From an uncultured Alphaproteobacteria bacterium (GTDB taxonomy: Bacteria > Pseudomonadota > Alphaproteobacteria > HIMB59), in assembly GCA_902538085.1 (NCBI GenBank), contig CACBDV010000007.1:1-49587 (forward strand): DNA of 49,587 nucleotides. Reading direction: 5' to 3'. Below the pieces are notes generated by a model. The model made no database searches. It had not been told where the DNA came from and saw only the letters and a program-made list of their open reading frames with translations. Made by a program: the position numbers and the translations under genes. Shown here piece by piece: positions 16,536 to 26,157 of this stretch. Numbering within the stretch: position 1 is the first letter of the stretch; the number at the start of each line of letters is the position of its first letter.

Positions 16536-17408
16536 GTGAAAAGTTTGATTCTCGTAATTCTTTGTATATTAATATTAACTTGTTCAGCTAATGATAGTGA
16601 TGAGTCCAATAAAGATCAAAGTATTTATAATAAAAATACATTAAACGATTACGAACTTTTTACTTTAGCTAATAATTTTATTGATACAAATAATCTCGAT
16701 CTAGCCCTTATTGAGCTTGATAAACTAGAGGTTCTTTTTCCTAATAGTGTATACGCAAAGAAGAGTATACTTGTAACTGCGTATATACATTTTCTAAAAA
16801 AAGATTATGAAAAAACAAGAGCATTAGCTGAAAGTTTCAAAAATTACTATCCTGGAAATCAAAATATCATTTATGCTAATTATCTTGAAGCTATGACGTA
16901 TTATGTTGCTATAAAAAAATCTAATTTTAGCCAAGAAAACTCATTATTAGCTCTGGAAAAGTTTAATTTTATTTTAAATGCATATCCAAATAGTAAATAC
17001 GAAATAGACATAATAATTAAAATTAAACTTATAAAAAATAATTTAGCTTCAGCAAATCTTGATATTGCAAAATTTTATTTAGATAAAGGAAATAATAATG
17101 GTGCATTAGTTTATTTAAATGAAATATTCAAAAATTACAGTTCAAGTCTTTCAATCGAGGAAACACTATTTCTTTTAACAAAGATCTACTATGAAATTGA
17201 AGAATATGAATTATCAAAAAAATATGCATCAATATTGGCGTATAATTTTCCCGATAGTGTTTGGTATGAAAAATCTTATAATGTTATTAATAATTTAGTT
17301 GATATAAATGCAAATGAAAAATGGTACGAAAAACTGAATCCAATTAAAATCTTTATACAAGATCTAGAAAAAAAATCTGATTATAAATTAATCCAATCCA
17401 TAGAATAA
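16536..17408 (+). CDS. bamD: outer membrane assembly factor BamD (TPR lipoprotein)
   Basis: BamD is the essential lipoprotein of the BAM complex that inserts beta-barrel proteins in the outer membrane. The 290-residue product starts at GTG 16536 with a hydrophobic signal ending 'ILTC' (Cys16), an atypical lipobox with Thr at -1. TPR-like helices follow: 'LALIELDKLEVLFPNSVYAK', 'EKTRALAESFKNYYPGN', 'LLALEKFNFILNAYPNSKY' and 'LSKKYASILAYNFPDS'. The pattern of x-FP-N/D-S repeats is typical of BamD. recN follows after two bases, as is usual in alphaproteobacteria. Confidence 0.9.
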   Translation: MKSLILVILCILILTCSANDSDESNKDQSIYNKNTLNDYELFTLANNFIDTNNLDLALIELDKLEVLFPNSVYAKKSILVTAYIHFLKKDYEKTRALAESFKNYYPGNQNIIYANYLEAMTYYVAIKKSNFSQENSLLALEKFNFILNAYPNSKYEIDIIIKIKLIKNNLASANLDIAKFYLDKGNNNGALVYLNEIFKNYSSSLSIEETLFLLTKIYYEIEEYELSKKYASILAYNFPDSVWYEKSYNVINNLVDINANEKWYEKLNPIKIFIQDLEKKSDYKLIQSIE

Positions 17409-17410
17409 AA

Positions 17411-19057
17411 ATGTTAGTTTCACTAGAAATTAAAAATTTCTTATTGATAAAAAAGATTTCAATAAGTTTCATCAATGGCTTCAATGCATTCACTGGTGAA
17501 ACTGGAGCTGGTAAATCAATAATTATAGATGGACTTAAATTAGCACTTGGTGGTAAAAATAATACAAATCTTAATTTAAGAGATAATGAATTTTCCTCTA
17601 TAAAAGCAGTATTCGAGATTAATAATTCAATTAAAAAAAATCTTAAAAATCAAAATATTGATATTGAAGATGATTATTTAATTTTAGAAAGGATAATCAA
17701 TGCAAATCAAAAATCAAAGTTACTAATTAATGGCGAGATTGAATCTCTAGCGAATGTTAAGAAAATTATGAGTAATGTTATTGAATTTCAAGAAAATTTT
17801 GAACAGCAAGAATTGTTTGATAATAAATATTTTCTCAAATTTATAGATAATATGGGTGGAATTGAAAAAAATATTTTAAAATTAAAATATGAGAAATTTA
17901 TAATTGCGAAGAATAGCTATCAAGCCCATTTAGATAAAGAAAAAAATATAAATGAGAAACTCGAATTATTAGAGATCAAAAATAAAAAAATCAAAATTCT
18001 AAATCCAAAAGAAAATGAATATGAGGAACTCATTAACAGAAGAAATTTAAATAAAAATATGAAAAAGTTTATTGATACTTCAAATGAGATTAAAAAAGAA
18101 ATATCAAGTTACAGTTCAAATGATAATCTAAATTCTATTGAGAAATATCTAAGCAAATTAAAGGATATTGACAAAGACTATGTTAATATTTCCCAAAAGT
18201 TTTCATCTTTAATTTTAGACACGAATGAATTAATTAATGAATTAGAAAATAAATTTAATTCTTTAGATTTTGATGAAATAAATTTTGATGAAATAGATGA
18301 AAAAATCTATCAATATCAACAACTCTCAAATTTTTTTGAAATAGAACCTAAAAATTTATTTTCAATTAAAGAAAAAATATCAAATGAAATAGACTCTCTT
18401 AAAAATTTTGATAAAGAGAAAAAATCATTGTTAAATAGGTATTTAAATGATCTTAAAAATTATAAAGAAGAGGCATTAAAAGTTTCTAATTTAAGAAAAA
18501 ATGAGTCGAAAAAATTATCTGAAAATATTAATAAACAACTTCCAATTGTAAATATTGAGCAGGGCGAAATTATATTTAATTTTTTTGAAAAAGATGAAAA
18601 AGATTTTAATTCACAAGGATATGATGAATTAGATGTTTTGTTTAGAACAAATAAAAACTCTGAATTTAGTTCTTTAAAAAAAGTTGCATCTGGAGGAGAA
18701 TTATCTAGGTTACTTTTAATAATTAAATCTTTATCGGCTAGAAATGATAACAATCTAACACTTATTTTTGATGAGGTAGACAGTGGTTTAAGTGGCAAGA
18801 TTGCATCTAATGTTTCAGAAAAAATTAACAGCATTTCAAAAAAAAACCAAGTTATAGCGATAACACATTCTCCTCAAGTAGCTGCCAAAGCACACAAACA
18901 TTGGAAAATTGAAAAAATTATAAAAAATGATGAAATGACTAGTCAAATTATTGAATTAAATAATGAATTAAGAGTCAATGAAATTGCTAGCTTAATAAGT
19001 GGTACTAAAATTACAGATACGGCTAAAAAAGTAGCTTCAGATTTGCTTAAAAATTAG
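17411..19057 (+). CDS. recN: DNA repair protein RecN
   Basis: SMC-like ATPase acting in double-strand break repair. The 548 residues show Walker A 'FTGETGAGKSIIIDGLKLAL' (P-loop 29-36), a long charged coiled-coil centre (roughly 155-385), the ABC signature 'ASGGELSRLLLIIKSL', and Walker B 'LIFDEVDSGLSGKIA' followed by 'VIAITHSPQVAAKA'. All ATPase motifs are intact. It sits between bamD and ligA with 2- and 4-base gaps, an operon seen in many alphaproteobacteria. Confidence 0.96.
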   Translation: MLVSLEIKNFLLIKKISISFINGFNAFTGETGAGKSIIIDGLKLALGGKNNTNLNLRDNEFSSIKAVFEINNSIKKNLKNQNIDIEDDYLILERIINANQKSKLLINGEIESLANVKKIMSNVIEFQENFEQQELFDNKYFLKFIDNMGGIEKNILKLKYEKFIIAKNSYQAHLDKEKNINEKLELLEIKNKKIKILNPKENEYEELINRRNLNKNMKKFIDTSNEIKKEISSYSSNDNLNSIEKYLSKLKDIDKDYVNISQKFSSLILDTNELINELENKFNSLDFDEINFDEIDEKIYQYQQLSNFFEIEPKNLFSIKEKISNEIDSLKNFDKEKKSLLNRYLNDLKNYKEEALKVSNLRKNESKKLSENINKQLPIVNIEQGEIIFNFFEKDEKDFNSQGYDELDVLFRTNKNSEFSSLKKVASGGELSRLLLIIKSLSARNDNNLTLIFDEVDSGLSGKIASNVSEKINSISKKNQVIAITHSPQVAAKAHKHWKIEKIIKNDEMTSQIIELNNELRVNEIASLISGTKITDTAKKVASDLLKN

Positions 19058-19061
19058 GAAA

Positions 19062-21056
19062 ATGGGAGTAAAAGACAGTTTTATTAAATTAAGAGATAGT
19101 TTAAAAAAATACAACAAAGAATATTACAACTCAAATCCATCAATTGACGATTCTGAATATGATAAACTAAAAAAAAAATACGATAATTTATTATCGAAAA
19201 ATCCTGAGTTAAATCAATTTGACGATTTAGGTATAGGCGCCTCACCTTCATCAAAATTTAAAAAGTTTAGACACTATGAGCCAATGCTTTCACTATCGAA
19301 TAGTTTTAATTTTAATGGAACAGAGGAATTTTTTAAAAAAGCAAGTAATTTTTTAAAAAAACAGTATTCAAATTATATATTTAATGTTGATTGTAAGATA
19401 GATGGGGTCTCTTTATCTCTCATATATAAGAATAATAAATTATTTAAGGCTATCACTAGAGGCGATGGATTGGTTGGAGAAGAGATCACAGAAAATGTAT
19501 TTAGTATTAAAGGGATACCTAAAGTTTTAAAAAATTGTAAATCTGATCTTATAGAAATAAGAGGTGAAGTATTTTTTTTTAGAAATGATTTTGAAAAGTT
19601 TAACAAACAACTTGAAAAAAAAATTCAATTCTCAAATCCAAGAAACGCAGCTTCAGGCTCTCTTCGCCAAATTAATAGTAAAGTAACTAGAGACCGTCCT
19701 TTAAGATTTATACCCCATGGATATGGTAAATTTACTTATGAACAAGAATTTTTAAACTTTGAAGAATTTTTAATTTTTTGCAAAAGAAATAATTTTGAAC
19801 AAACTGGATACGCTAAGAAATATAGTAGTTTAAAAAATATTTATGATTACATTTCTGAGATTGAGAAAAAAAGATCTACTATAAAATTTGATATTGATGG
19901 AATGGTAATTAAGATTAGTGATTTAAATTTACAAAAAATGTTAGGAAGCACTAATAAATTTCCCAGATGGGCAATAGCTGCAAAATTTAGCTCTGAGGAA
20001 GCATTAACACAAGTTGAAAAAATAGAATTACAAATTGGAAGAACTGGAGCAATAACACCTGTCGCAAGACTAAAGCCAATAAATATAGGAGGAGTAATTG
20101 TGTCAAATGCAACTCTTCATAATTTTGATGAAATTATTAGAAAAGATATAAGAATTAATGATTTTGTTTGGGTTAAAAGAGCTGGTGACGTAATACCATA
20201 TGTTTCAAAAGTAGATACTGAAAGAAGAAAAGAATCTAATAAAAAATACAAGATTCCAAAAAATTGCTTATGTGGATTTAAAATAATTAAAACTAAAGGT
20301 GAGGCAGTACAAAGGTGTAGTGCAAAAATAAATCAATGTGAATACCAAAACTTAGAGTCTTTTAAACACTTTGTATCAAAAAAAGCAATGAACATAGATG
20401 GTCTTGGTGAAAAATTGATTGAAAAGTTAATAAGTCTTAATTTATTATCGAATAAATCTGATATTTATAAATTAGAAAATCATAAAGATAAAATAATAAA
20501 GCTAGAAGGATTTGGAGAGAAATCATTTCTAAATCTCATTGAATCTATAGATAAATCCAAAGTTACTTCTCTATCAAGATATTTATTTTCTCTTGGTCTT
20601 AGATATTTAGGTGAAAATAATTCAGAGCTTATATCTTTACATTTTAAAAATAAAACTAGATTTAAAAATTTTATTCAATCAAAAAAATTAAAAGAACAAC
20701 TTGAAAATATTGATGGTTTAGGAGTAAAAGCTATCAGTTCTTTTGTTAACTACTTTTCTAGTAAAACTAACCTTGAAGAATCTTTTGCTATTCTTGACAT
20801 AGTTGAAATTAGGGAACTTGAAGATAATAAAATCAGCCTTAATAAAAGTATATTATTTACTGGGACACTTCAAAATATGTCAAGAGATAGAGCAAAAGAG
20901 TTAGCGAAAAAAAAAGGTTATAAAATTGCCTCAAATGTATCAAAAAATTTAGATATACTTGTATCTGGAGAGAAGTCTGGGTCCAAATTAAAAAAAGCTA
21001 TAGATTTAAAAGTTAATATTTTAAGTGAGAGAGATTTTTTAAATCTTATTAATTAA
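19062..21056 (+). CDS. ligA: NAD(+)-dependent DNA ligase
   Basis: Seals nicks in replication and repair. The 664 residues contain the N-terminal Ia domain ('YNKEYYNSNPSIDDSEYD'), the adenylation motif 'CKIDGVSLSL' with Lys112, an OB fold ('LQIGRTGAITPVARL'), a zinc finger with Cys402, Cys404, Cys419 and Cys426, HhH repeats ('NIDGLGEKLIEKL'), and a C-terminal BRCT domain (about 590-664). The first zinc pair is C-x-C instead of the usual C-x2-C. The start ATG follows AGGA by four bases. The 3' end overlaps the convergent pepP gene by 18 bases. Confidence 0.97.
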   Translation: MGVKDSFIKLRDSLKKYNKEYYNSNPSIDDSEYDKLKKKYDNLLSKNPELNQFDDLGIGASPSSKFKKFRHYEPMLSLSNSFNFNGTEEFFKKASNFLKKQYSNYIFNVDCKIDGVSLSLIYKNNKLFKAITRGDGLVGEEITENVFSIKGIPKVLKNCKSDLIEIRGEVFFFRNDFEKFNKQLEKKIQFSNPRNAASGSLRQINSKVTRDRPLRFIPHGYGKFTYEQEFLNFEEFLIFCKRNNFEQTGYAKKYSSLKNIYDYISEIEKKRSTIKFDIDGMVIKISDLNLQKMLGSTNKFPRWAIAAKFSSEEALTQVEKIELQIGRTGAITPVARLKPINIGGVIVSNATLHNFDEIIRKDIRINDFVWVKRAGDVIPYVSKVDTERRKESNKKYKIPKNCLCGFKIIKTKGEAVQRCSAKINQCEYQNLESFKHFVSKKAMNIDGLGEKLIEKLISLNLLSNKSDIYKLENHKDKIIKLEGFGEKSFLNLIESIDKSKVTSLSRYLFSLGLRYLGENNSELISLHFKNKTRFKNFIQSKKLKEQLENIDGLGVKAISSFVNYFSSKTNLEESFAILDIVEIRELEDNKISLNKSILFTGTLQNMSRDRAKELAKKKGYKIASNVSKNLDILVSGEKSGSKLKKAIDLKVNILSERDFLNLIN

Positions 21057-22754
21057 ATTTTTTAAAAAATAACTCTTATATTCATTACTTAATCTTGGTT
21101 GTAAAGTTCTGTAAATTTTCTTATGATATTTTTTTATATATTTTCTCTCAAAATTTGTAATTAAATTTGAATCAACTAAATCCAATTCATAAGGCACTAA
21201 CGTAATATTTTTTAAAATTAATCCTTTATCTGAAGTTTTTGTTACATATAAATTTTCTATTCTTAGACCAAATTTACCTTCTACGTAATGACCTGGCTCA
21301 ATAGAAAATAAATTATTATTAGTTAAAATATCATTAGAACTTGAAGAAATAATTGGATATTTTTCATGTACATCACCAAAATTACCAACTCCATGGCCAG
21401 TCCCATGACTATAATTGATTTTATATTTAGATAGATAATTTCTAATATATAAATCTATTCCTGATGATCGAATATTTCTTGGAAATATTTTATTTTCTAT
21501 TTTGATTAAGGACTTCAGTAAACAAGTATAAGAAAATTTTACTCTTGAAAGATTTTTATTTCCAACTTGAATAACTCTTGTAATATCAGTAGTGCCCTCT
21601 AGATATTGTCCACCAGAGTCAATTAATAATATATTTTTGTTTTTGATAGATAAGGATTTCTTAGGAAGAGGTTTATAATGAATAATGGCAGCATTAGAGT
21701 CAAACGCACTTATATAATCAAAAGAATTCCTAAAAAAATTGATACCTTCTTTTCTTTTATTGTATAAAAATGTTGAAATATCATGCTCATTTTTTGGCCT
21801 TATTTTTTTTTCTTTCAAATCAATAATGAATTTAAGGACAGCTAAACCATCCTCAATATGGCAAGACTCTATATTTTTAATTTCATTAGATGTTTTAATA
21901 CCCAAATATCTAGAAATATTAATTTTTGTCTCAGACAAGTTCAAAAATTTAGTTAATCGCATATACATATTTAAGTTCAGAAATTCATAAGAAGACTCAA
22001 TATTTTTAAATTTTGATAATTTCAGTAAATTAATAAATTTTTCTTCTCTAAATATATTAAAGCTACTTTTTATTTTGGTTATTTTATTCAGATCAAAATT
22101 ATTAGTTATTAAAGTAGGCTTGATATTTTTTTTTGGAATAAATAAACCTGCAAATGGTTTAGTAGAATTCTGTAATTCAAATGATCTTAAATTTAATATA
22201 TATGCTACCTGCGCATTATTCCAAATTAATATACCTTCAGTTTTAATTTTCTTTTTAATTTTTTTTAAATTTTCATTTAATGGTCTAGGAATTAAATATT
22301 TTGGCATACTAAACGGATAAGAAATTTTAAAATTTGGATAATAATTCTTTTTAATAAAATTATTAATTTGTGGATAAATATTAATATTATTTTTTTCTAG
22401 TTTTGAATTTATCTCTCTAAATTCTTTAACTGAAATTAACTTAGAATCTAAAATGCCTGATAATTTCTTCTTTTGCATAATTAGGTAATCAGCGATAGTT
22501 ATTTTGCTTAAATTATAAATTTCACAATTATTCTTGAAAAAATTTTTTGCAGCTAAGGTATAACGTGAGTCAGTAAAAAAGATTAATTTATTATTAAAAA
22601 AAAGTATGTATCCTCTCGTGCAGTCAAATTTAAAAAATTTATAAATATCTTTTAAATCTAAATTTGGACTTTCATTAAGATGCAGATCATTATTAGTAAA
22701 AAGATAAAAATCTATTTTTTTATCTTTTAATTTTTTAAATAAATAATATTTCAT
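21039..22754 (-). CDS. pepP: Xaa-Pro aminopeptidase (M24B)
   Basis: Metallo-aminopeptidase that removes N-terminal residues preceding proline. The 571 residues comprise two creatinase-like N-terminal domains and a pita-bread catalytic domain. Metal ligands are visible in 'IDSGGQYLEGTTDITRVI' (two Asp), 'HGTGHGVGNFGDVHE' (His), 'FSIEPGHYVEG' (Glu) and 'LRIENLYV' (Glu). The length and the C-terminal extension resemble eukaryote-like APP1 enzymes common in alphaproteobacteria rather than the 440-residue E. coli PepP. The start overlaps the uvrD stop as ATGA. Confidence 0.92.
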   Translation of the reverse strand: MKYYLFKKLKDKKIDFYLFTNNDLHLNESPNLDLKDIYKFFKFDCTRGYILFFNNKLIFFTDSRYTLAAKNFFKNNCEIYNLSKITIADYLIMQKKKLSGILDSKLISVKEFREINSKLEKNNINIYPQINNFIKKNYYPNFKISYPFSMPKYLIPRPLNENLKKIKKKIKTEGILIWNNAQVAYILNLRSFELQNSTKPFAGLFIPKKNIKPTLITNNFDLNKITKIKSSFNIFREEKFINLLKLSKFKNIESSYEFLNLNMYMRLTKFLNLSETKINISRYLGIKTSNEIKNIESCHIEDGLAVLKFIIDLKEKKIRPKNEHDISTFLYNKRKEGINFFRNSFDYISAFDSNAAIIHYKPLPKKSLSIKNKNILLIDSGGQYLEGTTDITRVIQVGNKNLSRVKFSYTCLLKSLIKIENKIFPRNIRSSGIDLYIRNYLSKYKINYSHGTGHGVGNFGDVHEKYPIISSSSNDILTNNNLFSIEPGHYVEGKFGLRIENLYVTKTSDKGLILKNITLVPYELDLVDSNLITNFERKYIKKYHKKIYRTLQPRLSNEYKSYFLKNLINKI

Positions 22755-24769
22755 TTATTGTGTTTTTTTAAAAATTCTAACATTCTTTTTTTCCCAGGAC
22801 TTAATTGCACATTATCCAAAGTATTTTTTTTATTTAAGTTAGATAAAGAATATTCATTAATTGTATTTGTTGTATTTTTATCAACTTTTGAGATTTCATT
22901 CAAAAATCTTGATGGTAATGAATAATTATTCATACCATAAGTATATCTAGATGTTGCGTAGCTTAAATTTAAATCAAACTTTGCCCTAGTAATTCCCACA
23001 TAGGCAAGTCTCCTCTCTTCTTCTAGAGATTTTGATGAATTTTGCTCTAATGCGCGAGAACTTGGAAAGATCCCCTCCTCCCATCCTGGTAAGTAAACGT
23101 GATCAAATTCTAATCCTTTTGCAGCATGCAATGTCATTAGTTTTACAGAATTGGAGTGTGTTTTTTTTTGATTTTCGTTAACCAAACCTACATGCTCTAA
23201 AAAATCGTCCAGGCTCTCAAATTCTGAGAGAGCATTTACAAGTTCTTTTAAATTATCTATCCTTGACTCATTTTCTACTTGTTTTAATTTATTTTTTTCA
23301 TTTTCTAACATTTTTAAATATCCAGACTCTTCAATTATAAAAATACCTAAATCCTCAAGAGTTGTTTTGTTAATGAGGTCAGATGTTTTTTTAATAATTT
23401 CAATGAACGGCTTTGTTTTTAAAATAAGAGACCCGGGTATTTTATTTTTTAGCGATAATGACTCTAAAGACTCAAAAAATGAAATTTTTTCTTCTCTTGC
23501 ATTATCTATAATTAATTGTAGTGATTGGTTACCTATTCCTCTTTTGGGTAAATTAATTATTCTTTCAAATGATAGGTCGTCCTCAAAACTATTTGAAAGT
23601 TTTAAATACGCAAGAATATCCTTGATTTCTTTTCTATCAAAAAATCTTGGACCTCCAATAATTTCATAAGGCAAAGCGTATTTAATTAACTTATCCTCAA
23701 TACTTCTCATTTGGGCAGTTAATCTAACTAAAATACCAATACTATTACTTTCTTTTAACTTCTTTGATATGTTATCAGATATCCATAATGACTCTTCCTC
23801 TTGTGAATAAAATGAATTTAAATTAATTTTTTGCTCAGGAATATTTTCGTTGAAGCTTATTAATTCTTTACCTAGCCTGTTTTTATTGTTTTTTATTATG
23901 AGAGCTGCGGCCTCTAGAATAGAGCTATTAGATCGATAATTTTTTGTTAATCGTACCACAGGTGAATTAAAAACTTTAGGAAAATTTATTATATTTTCAA
24001 TATTTGCTCCTCGCCAAGCATATATCGATTGATCATCATCACCTACACAAAATAAATTTCTATCAGTATTTAATATTAATTTTATTAAATCGTATTGAAT
24101 AACGTTTGTATCTTGAAATTCATCTATAAGTATATGTTTAATAAAATTTTGATAAGATTTTTGTATTTCTAAATTGTTTTTTAGTATTTGATAACTATGT
24201 AAGAGAATATCACCAAAGTCTACTGCATTTATTTCAATTAATCTTTGTTGATAATATGAATAGATATCATCTAAATTTTCTAAAGATGATAATTTAGCAA
24301 TTTTTTTATTTTCGTTAGAAGATATCTTGTTATCTTTTAAATTTTGGATTTCGTTATGATATATTGACTCATTAACATCTTTATTGATTTTATAGTACTC
24401 AAGTACTTGTTTTAACAATTTTTTTTGATCCTCAATATCTAGTATTGTAAAATTAGATTTTAAATTCACTAAACCAGAGTGTTTTCTCAGAAACTTAGCA
24501 AATATTGAATGGAAAGTTCCTATCCAAGGTGAGTCTACGTTGCTTTGGAGTTCAAAATTAACTCTTTCCTTAATTTCATTAGCTGCTTTATTTGTAAAAG
24601 TTACAGCTATAATTTTATTAAAATTTACATCTAAATTTTTTACGATATAAACAAACCTTGATGTTAAAACTCTTGTTTTTCCTGTTCCAGCACCTGAGAG
24701 CACTAAAAGTGGGCCTTTTTTGTGTTCAACTGCAATTTTTTGTTCTTTATTTAATTTACTAAGATCCAT
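22751..24769 (-). CDS. uvrD: ATP-dependent DNA helicase UvrD/PcrA (SF1A)
   Basis: 3'-5' helicase for nucleotide excision and mismatch repair. From the ATG at 24769 it has 672 residues. Motifs: 'LSGAGTGKTRVLTSR' (Walker A), 'VTFTNKAANE' (Ia), 'LIDEFQDTN' (II), 'GDDDQSIYAWRGA' (III), 'LTKNYRS' (IV), 'LMTLHAAKGLEFDHVYLPG' (V) and 'RRLAYVGITRAK' (VI). The frame is open to a TTG at 24793, but that would run across the TATAAT element serving mlaA, so the ATG is chosen. RecB-type nuclease motifs are absent. Confidence 0.95.
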   Translation of the reverse strand: MDLSKLNKEQKIAVEHKKGPLLVLSGAGTGKTRVLTSRFVYIVKNLDVNFNKIIAVTFTNKAANEIKERVNFELQSNVDSPWIGTFHSIFAKFLRKHSGLVNLKSNFTILDIEDQKKLLKQVLEYYKINKDVNESIYHNEIQNLKDNKISSNENKKIAKLSSLENLDDIYSYYQQRLIEINAVDFGDILLHSYQILKNNLEIQKSYQNFIKHILIDEFQDTNVIQYDLIKLILNTDRNLFCVGDDDQSIYAWRGANIENIINFPKVFNSPVVRLTKNYRSNSSILEAAALIIKNNKNRLGKELISFNENIPEQKINLNSFYSQEEESLWISDNISKKLKESNSIGILVRLTAQMRSIEDKLIKYALPYEIIGGPRFFDRKEIKDILAYLKLSNSFEDDLSFERIINLPKRGIGNQSLQLIIDNAREEKISFFESLESLSLKNKIPGSLILKTKPFIEIIKKTSDLINKTTLEDLGIFIIEESGYLKMLENEKNKLKQVENESRIDNLKELVNALSEFESLDDFLEHVGLVNENQKKTHSNSVKLMTLHAAKGLEFDHVYLPGWEEGIFPSSRALEQNSSKSLEEERRLAYVGITRAKFDLNLSYATSRYTYGMNNYSLPSRFLNEISKVDKNTTNTINEYSLSNLNKKNTLDNVQLSPGKKRMLEFLKKHNK

Positions 24770-24782
24770 AAATTGATTGTAG

Positions 24783-24788
24783 TATAAT
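24783..24788 (+). promoter_or_regulatory. -10 element upstream of mlaA
   Basis: A perfect TATAAT lies 18 bases before the mlaA ATG in the 37-base gap between the divergent uvrD (ATG 24769) and mlaA starts. A consensus -35 is not evident; the position 17 bases upstream reads TAAGAT. Initiation would be near 24795, leaving a 12-base leader. Confidence 0.45.
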
Positions 24789-24806
24789 GACAACTGATTT
24801 TACGTA

Positions 24807-25547
24807 ATGAAAAACCATTTTAAAGCAATTCTTTTAATAATATTTTTGAGTTTTTTTCAAATATCAAAATCATATTCTATTGAAGATGCGTCTGTTTCAG
24901 GAGTCTCTTATGACCAAATATACGATCCATTAGAGCCTATAAATAGAGCAGTTTTAAATTTTAATTTCTTCATAGACGATATTGCAATCAGACCTATAGT
25001 AAAAACATATAAATTCATAGCACCAGAGCCTGTAGAAAAAGGGGTTTCCAATTTTTTTAGTAATTTAAAAGAGCCAATCAGGACAGTTTCTTTTTTATTT
25101 CAAGGTGAATTTTATAAATCATTTAACTCTATAGGACGATTTACTATTAATACATTTACAAGTTTAGGTACTTTTGACTTAGCCTCAAGAGTAGGTATGG
25201 AAAAAAATGAGACAGATTTTGGAATTACACTTGCAAAGGGTGGTGTATCAAGCGGCCCTTACATAGTAATACCAATTATAGGTCCAAGCAATCTTAGAGA
25301 TTTTGGTGGAGATGTGGTTGAATATTTCGTTGATCCAATCTCAAATAACGTAGCAAATAGGGAATATCTTGCCATAGGCAGCGGGCTAAATGAAAGAGTG
25401 GAAATTGATGAGCAGCTTGATAAGGTTCGCGAAGCGTCATCCGATAGGTATGAAATGATAAAGTCAATATATTATCAAAATAGAAATGCTCAACTTGAGG
25501 AAGAATACATACAAAATCTACCTGTCCCAAAAATTTATATTGAATAG
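24807..25547 (+). CDS. mlaA: MlaA/VacJ-family outer-membrane phospholipid transport protein
   Basis: MlaA removes mislocalised phospholipids from the outer leaflet of the outer membrane and passes them to MlaC. The 246 residues carry an N-terminal signal sequence (about 1-23) followed by 'YDPLEPINRAVLNFN', 'PVEKGVSNFFSNLKEPI', 'SIGRFTINTFTSLGTFDLAS', 'ETDFGITLAKGGVSSGPYIV' and 'PSNLRDFGGDV', all MlaA hallmarks. There is no cysteine at the signal cleavage site, so it is probably not lipidated, unlike E. coli MlaA. mlaC follows after 28 bases. Confidence 0.93.
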   Translation: MKNHFKAILLIIFLSFFQISKSYSIEDASVSGVSYDQIYDPLEPINRAVLNFNFFIDDIAIRPIVKTYKFIAPEPVEKGVSNFFSNLKEPIRTVSFLFQGEFYKSFNSIGRFTINTFTSLGTFDLASRVGMEKNETDFGITLAKGGVSSGPYIVIPIIGPSNLRDFGGDVVEYFVDPISNNVANREYLAIGSGLNERVEIDEQLDKVREASSDRYEMIKSIYYQNRNAQLEEEYIQNLPVPKIYIE

Positions 25548-25575
25548 TTGGTAAAACTATAATTATTATTAATAA

Positions 25576-26142
25576 ATGAAATATTTAACAATTTTAGTAA
25601 GTTTTATTTTTTCATTCTCAATCCTACAGGCGTCGGAGGTATCAGAATGGTTTGAAAAGGAGTCAAATCAATTTTTAGAAATCATGAATAATAATGAGGG
25701 GACAGAGAGTGAGAATTATGAAAAATATAAATCTTTTGTTAACAAAAATTTTGCTATTAAATCAATTGCATATGGGCTTATCGGTGAGAACATCATTAAA
25801 AAGAGTAAAGATCATGAGCTCTCACTATATTTAGAGGTATTTACTGATTATTTAATAAAAACTATATACAAACTTGCAAACTCTAATTCCTCAAGCACAA
25901 TTAAGCTTAAAGATGTTGATATAAAAGATGATATTTATATTATCAGATCGGAAATTTCTTTTAAAAAATCCTCTGCAAACCTTTATTGGAAGGTTATAAA
26001 TACTGGATCTTCTTATAAGATTATTGATGTGATAGTTGAGAATACATCTTATTTTGTAACGAAAAAATCAGAATTTAATAAAATATTGAGAAAAAATAGA
26101 GGAAGCTTAGAATCACTAATAATTCAGATCCGTAAAATATAA
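25576..26142 (+). CDS. mlaC: MlaC-like periplasmic phospholipid-binding protein
   Basis: A 188-residue protein with a cleavable signal ('LVSFIFSFSILQAS', ending about residue 20). It has the fold pattern of the Tol-Pal/toluene-tolerance Ttg2D/MlaC family: 'FVNKNFAIKSIAYGLIG', an internal alpha-helical 'YLEVFTDYLIKTIYKL', and C-terminal strands with 'YWKVINTGSSYKIIDVIVEN', matching the family 'W-x-[VIL]...YKI-x-D-[VI]' motif. MlaC shuttles phospholipid between MlaA and the inner-membrane MlaFEDB complex. Its adjacency to mlaA supports this; mlaD, mlaE and mlaF are not in the window. Confidence 0.87.
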   Translation: MKYLTILVSFIFSFSILQASEVSEWFEKESNQFLEIMNNNEGTESENYEKYKSFVNKNFAIKSIAYGLIGENIIKKSKDHELSLYLEVFTDYLIKTIYKLANSNSSSTIKLKDVDIKDDIYIIRSEISFKKSSANLYWKVINTGSSYKIIDVIVENTSYFVTKKSEFNKILRKNRGSLESLIIQIRKI

Positions 26143-26157
26143 AAATAATTAAAAACT

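Noticed and set aside
25294-25530. Minus-strand 78-codon frame within mlaA
   Set aside because: It falls wholly within conserved mlaA sequence and reads as a composition shadow.
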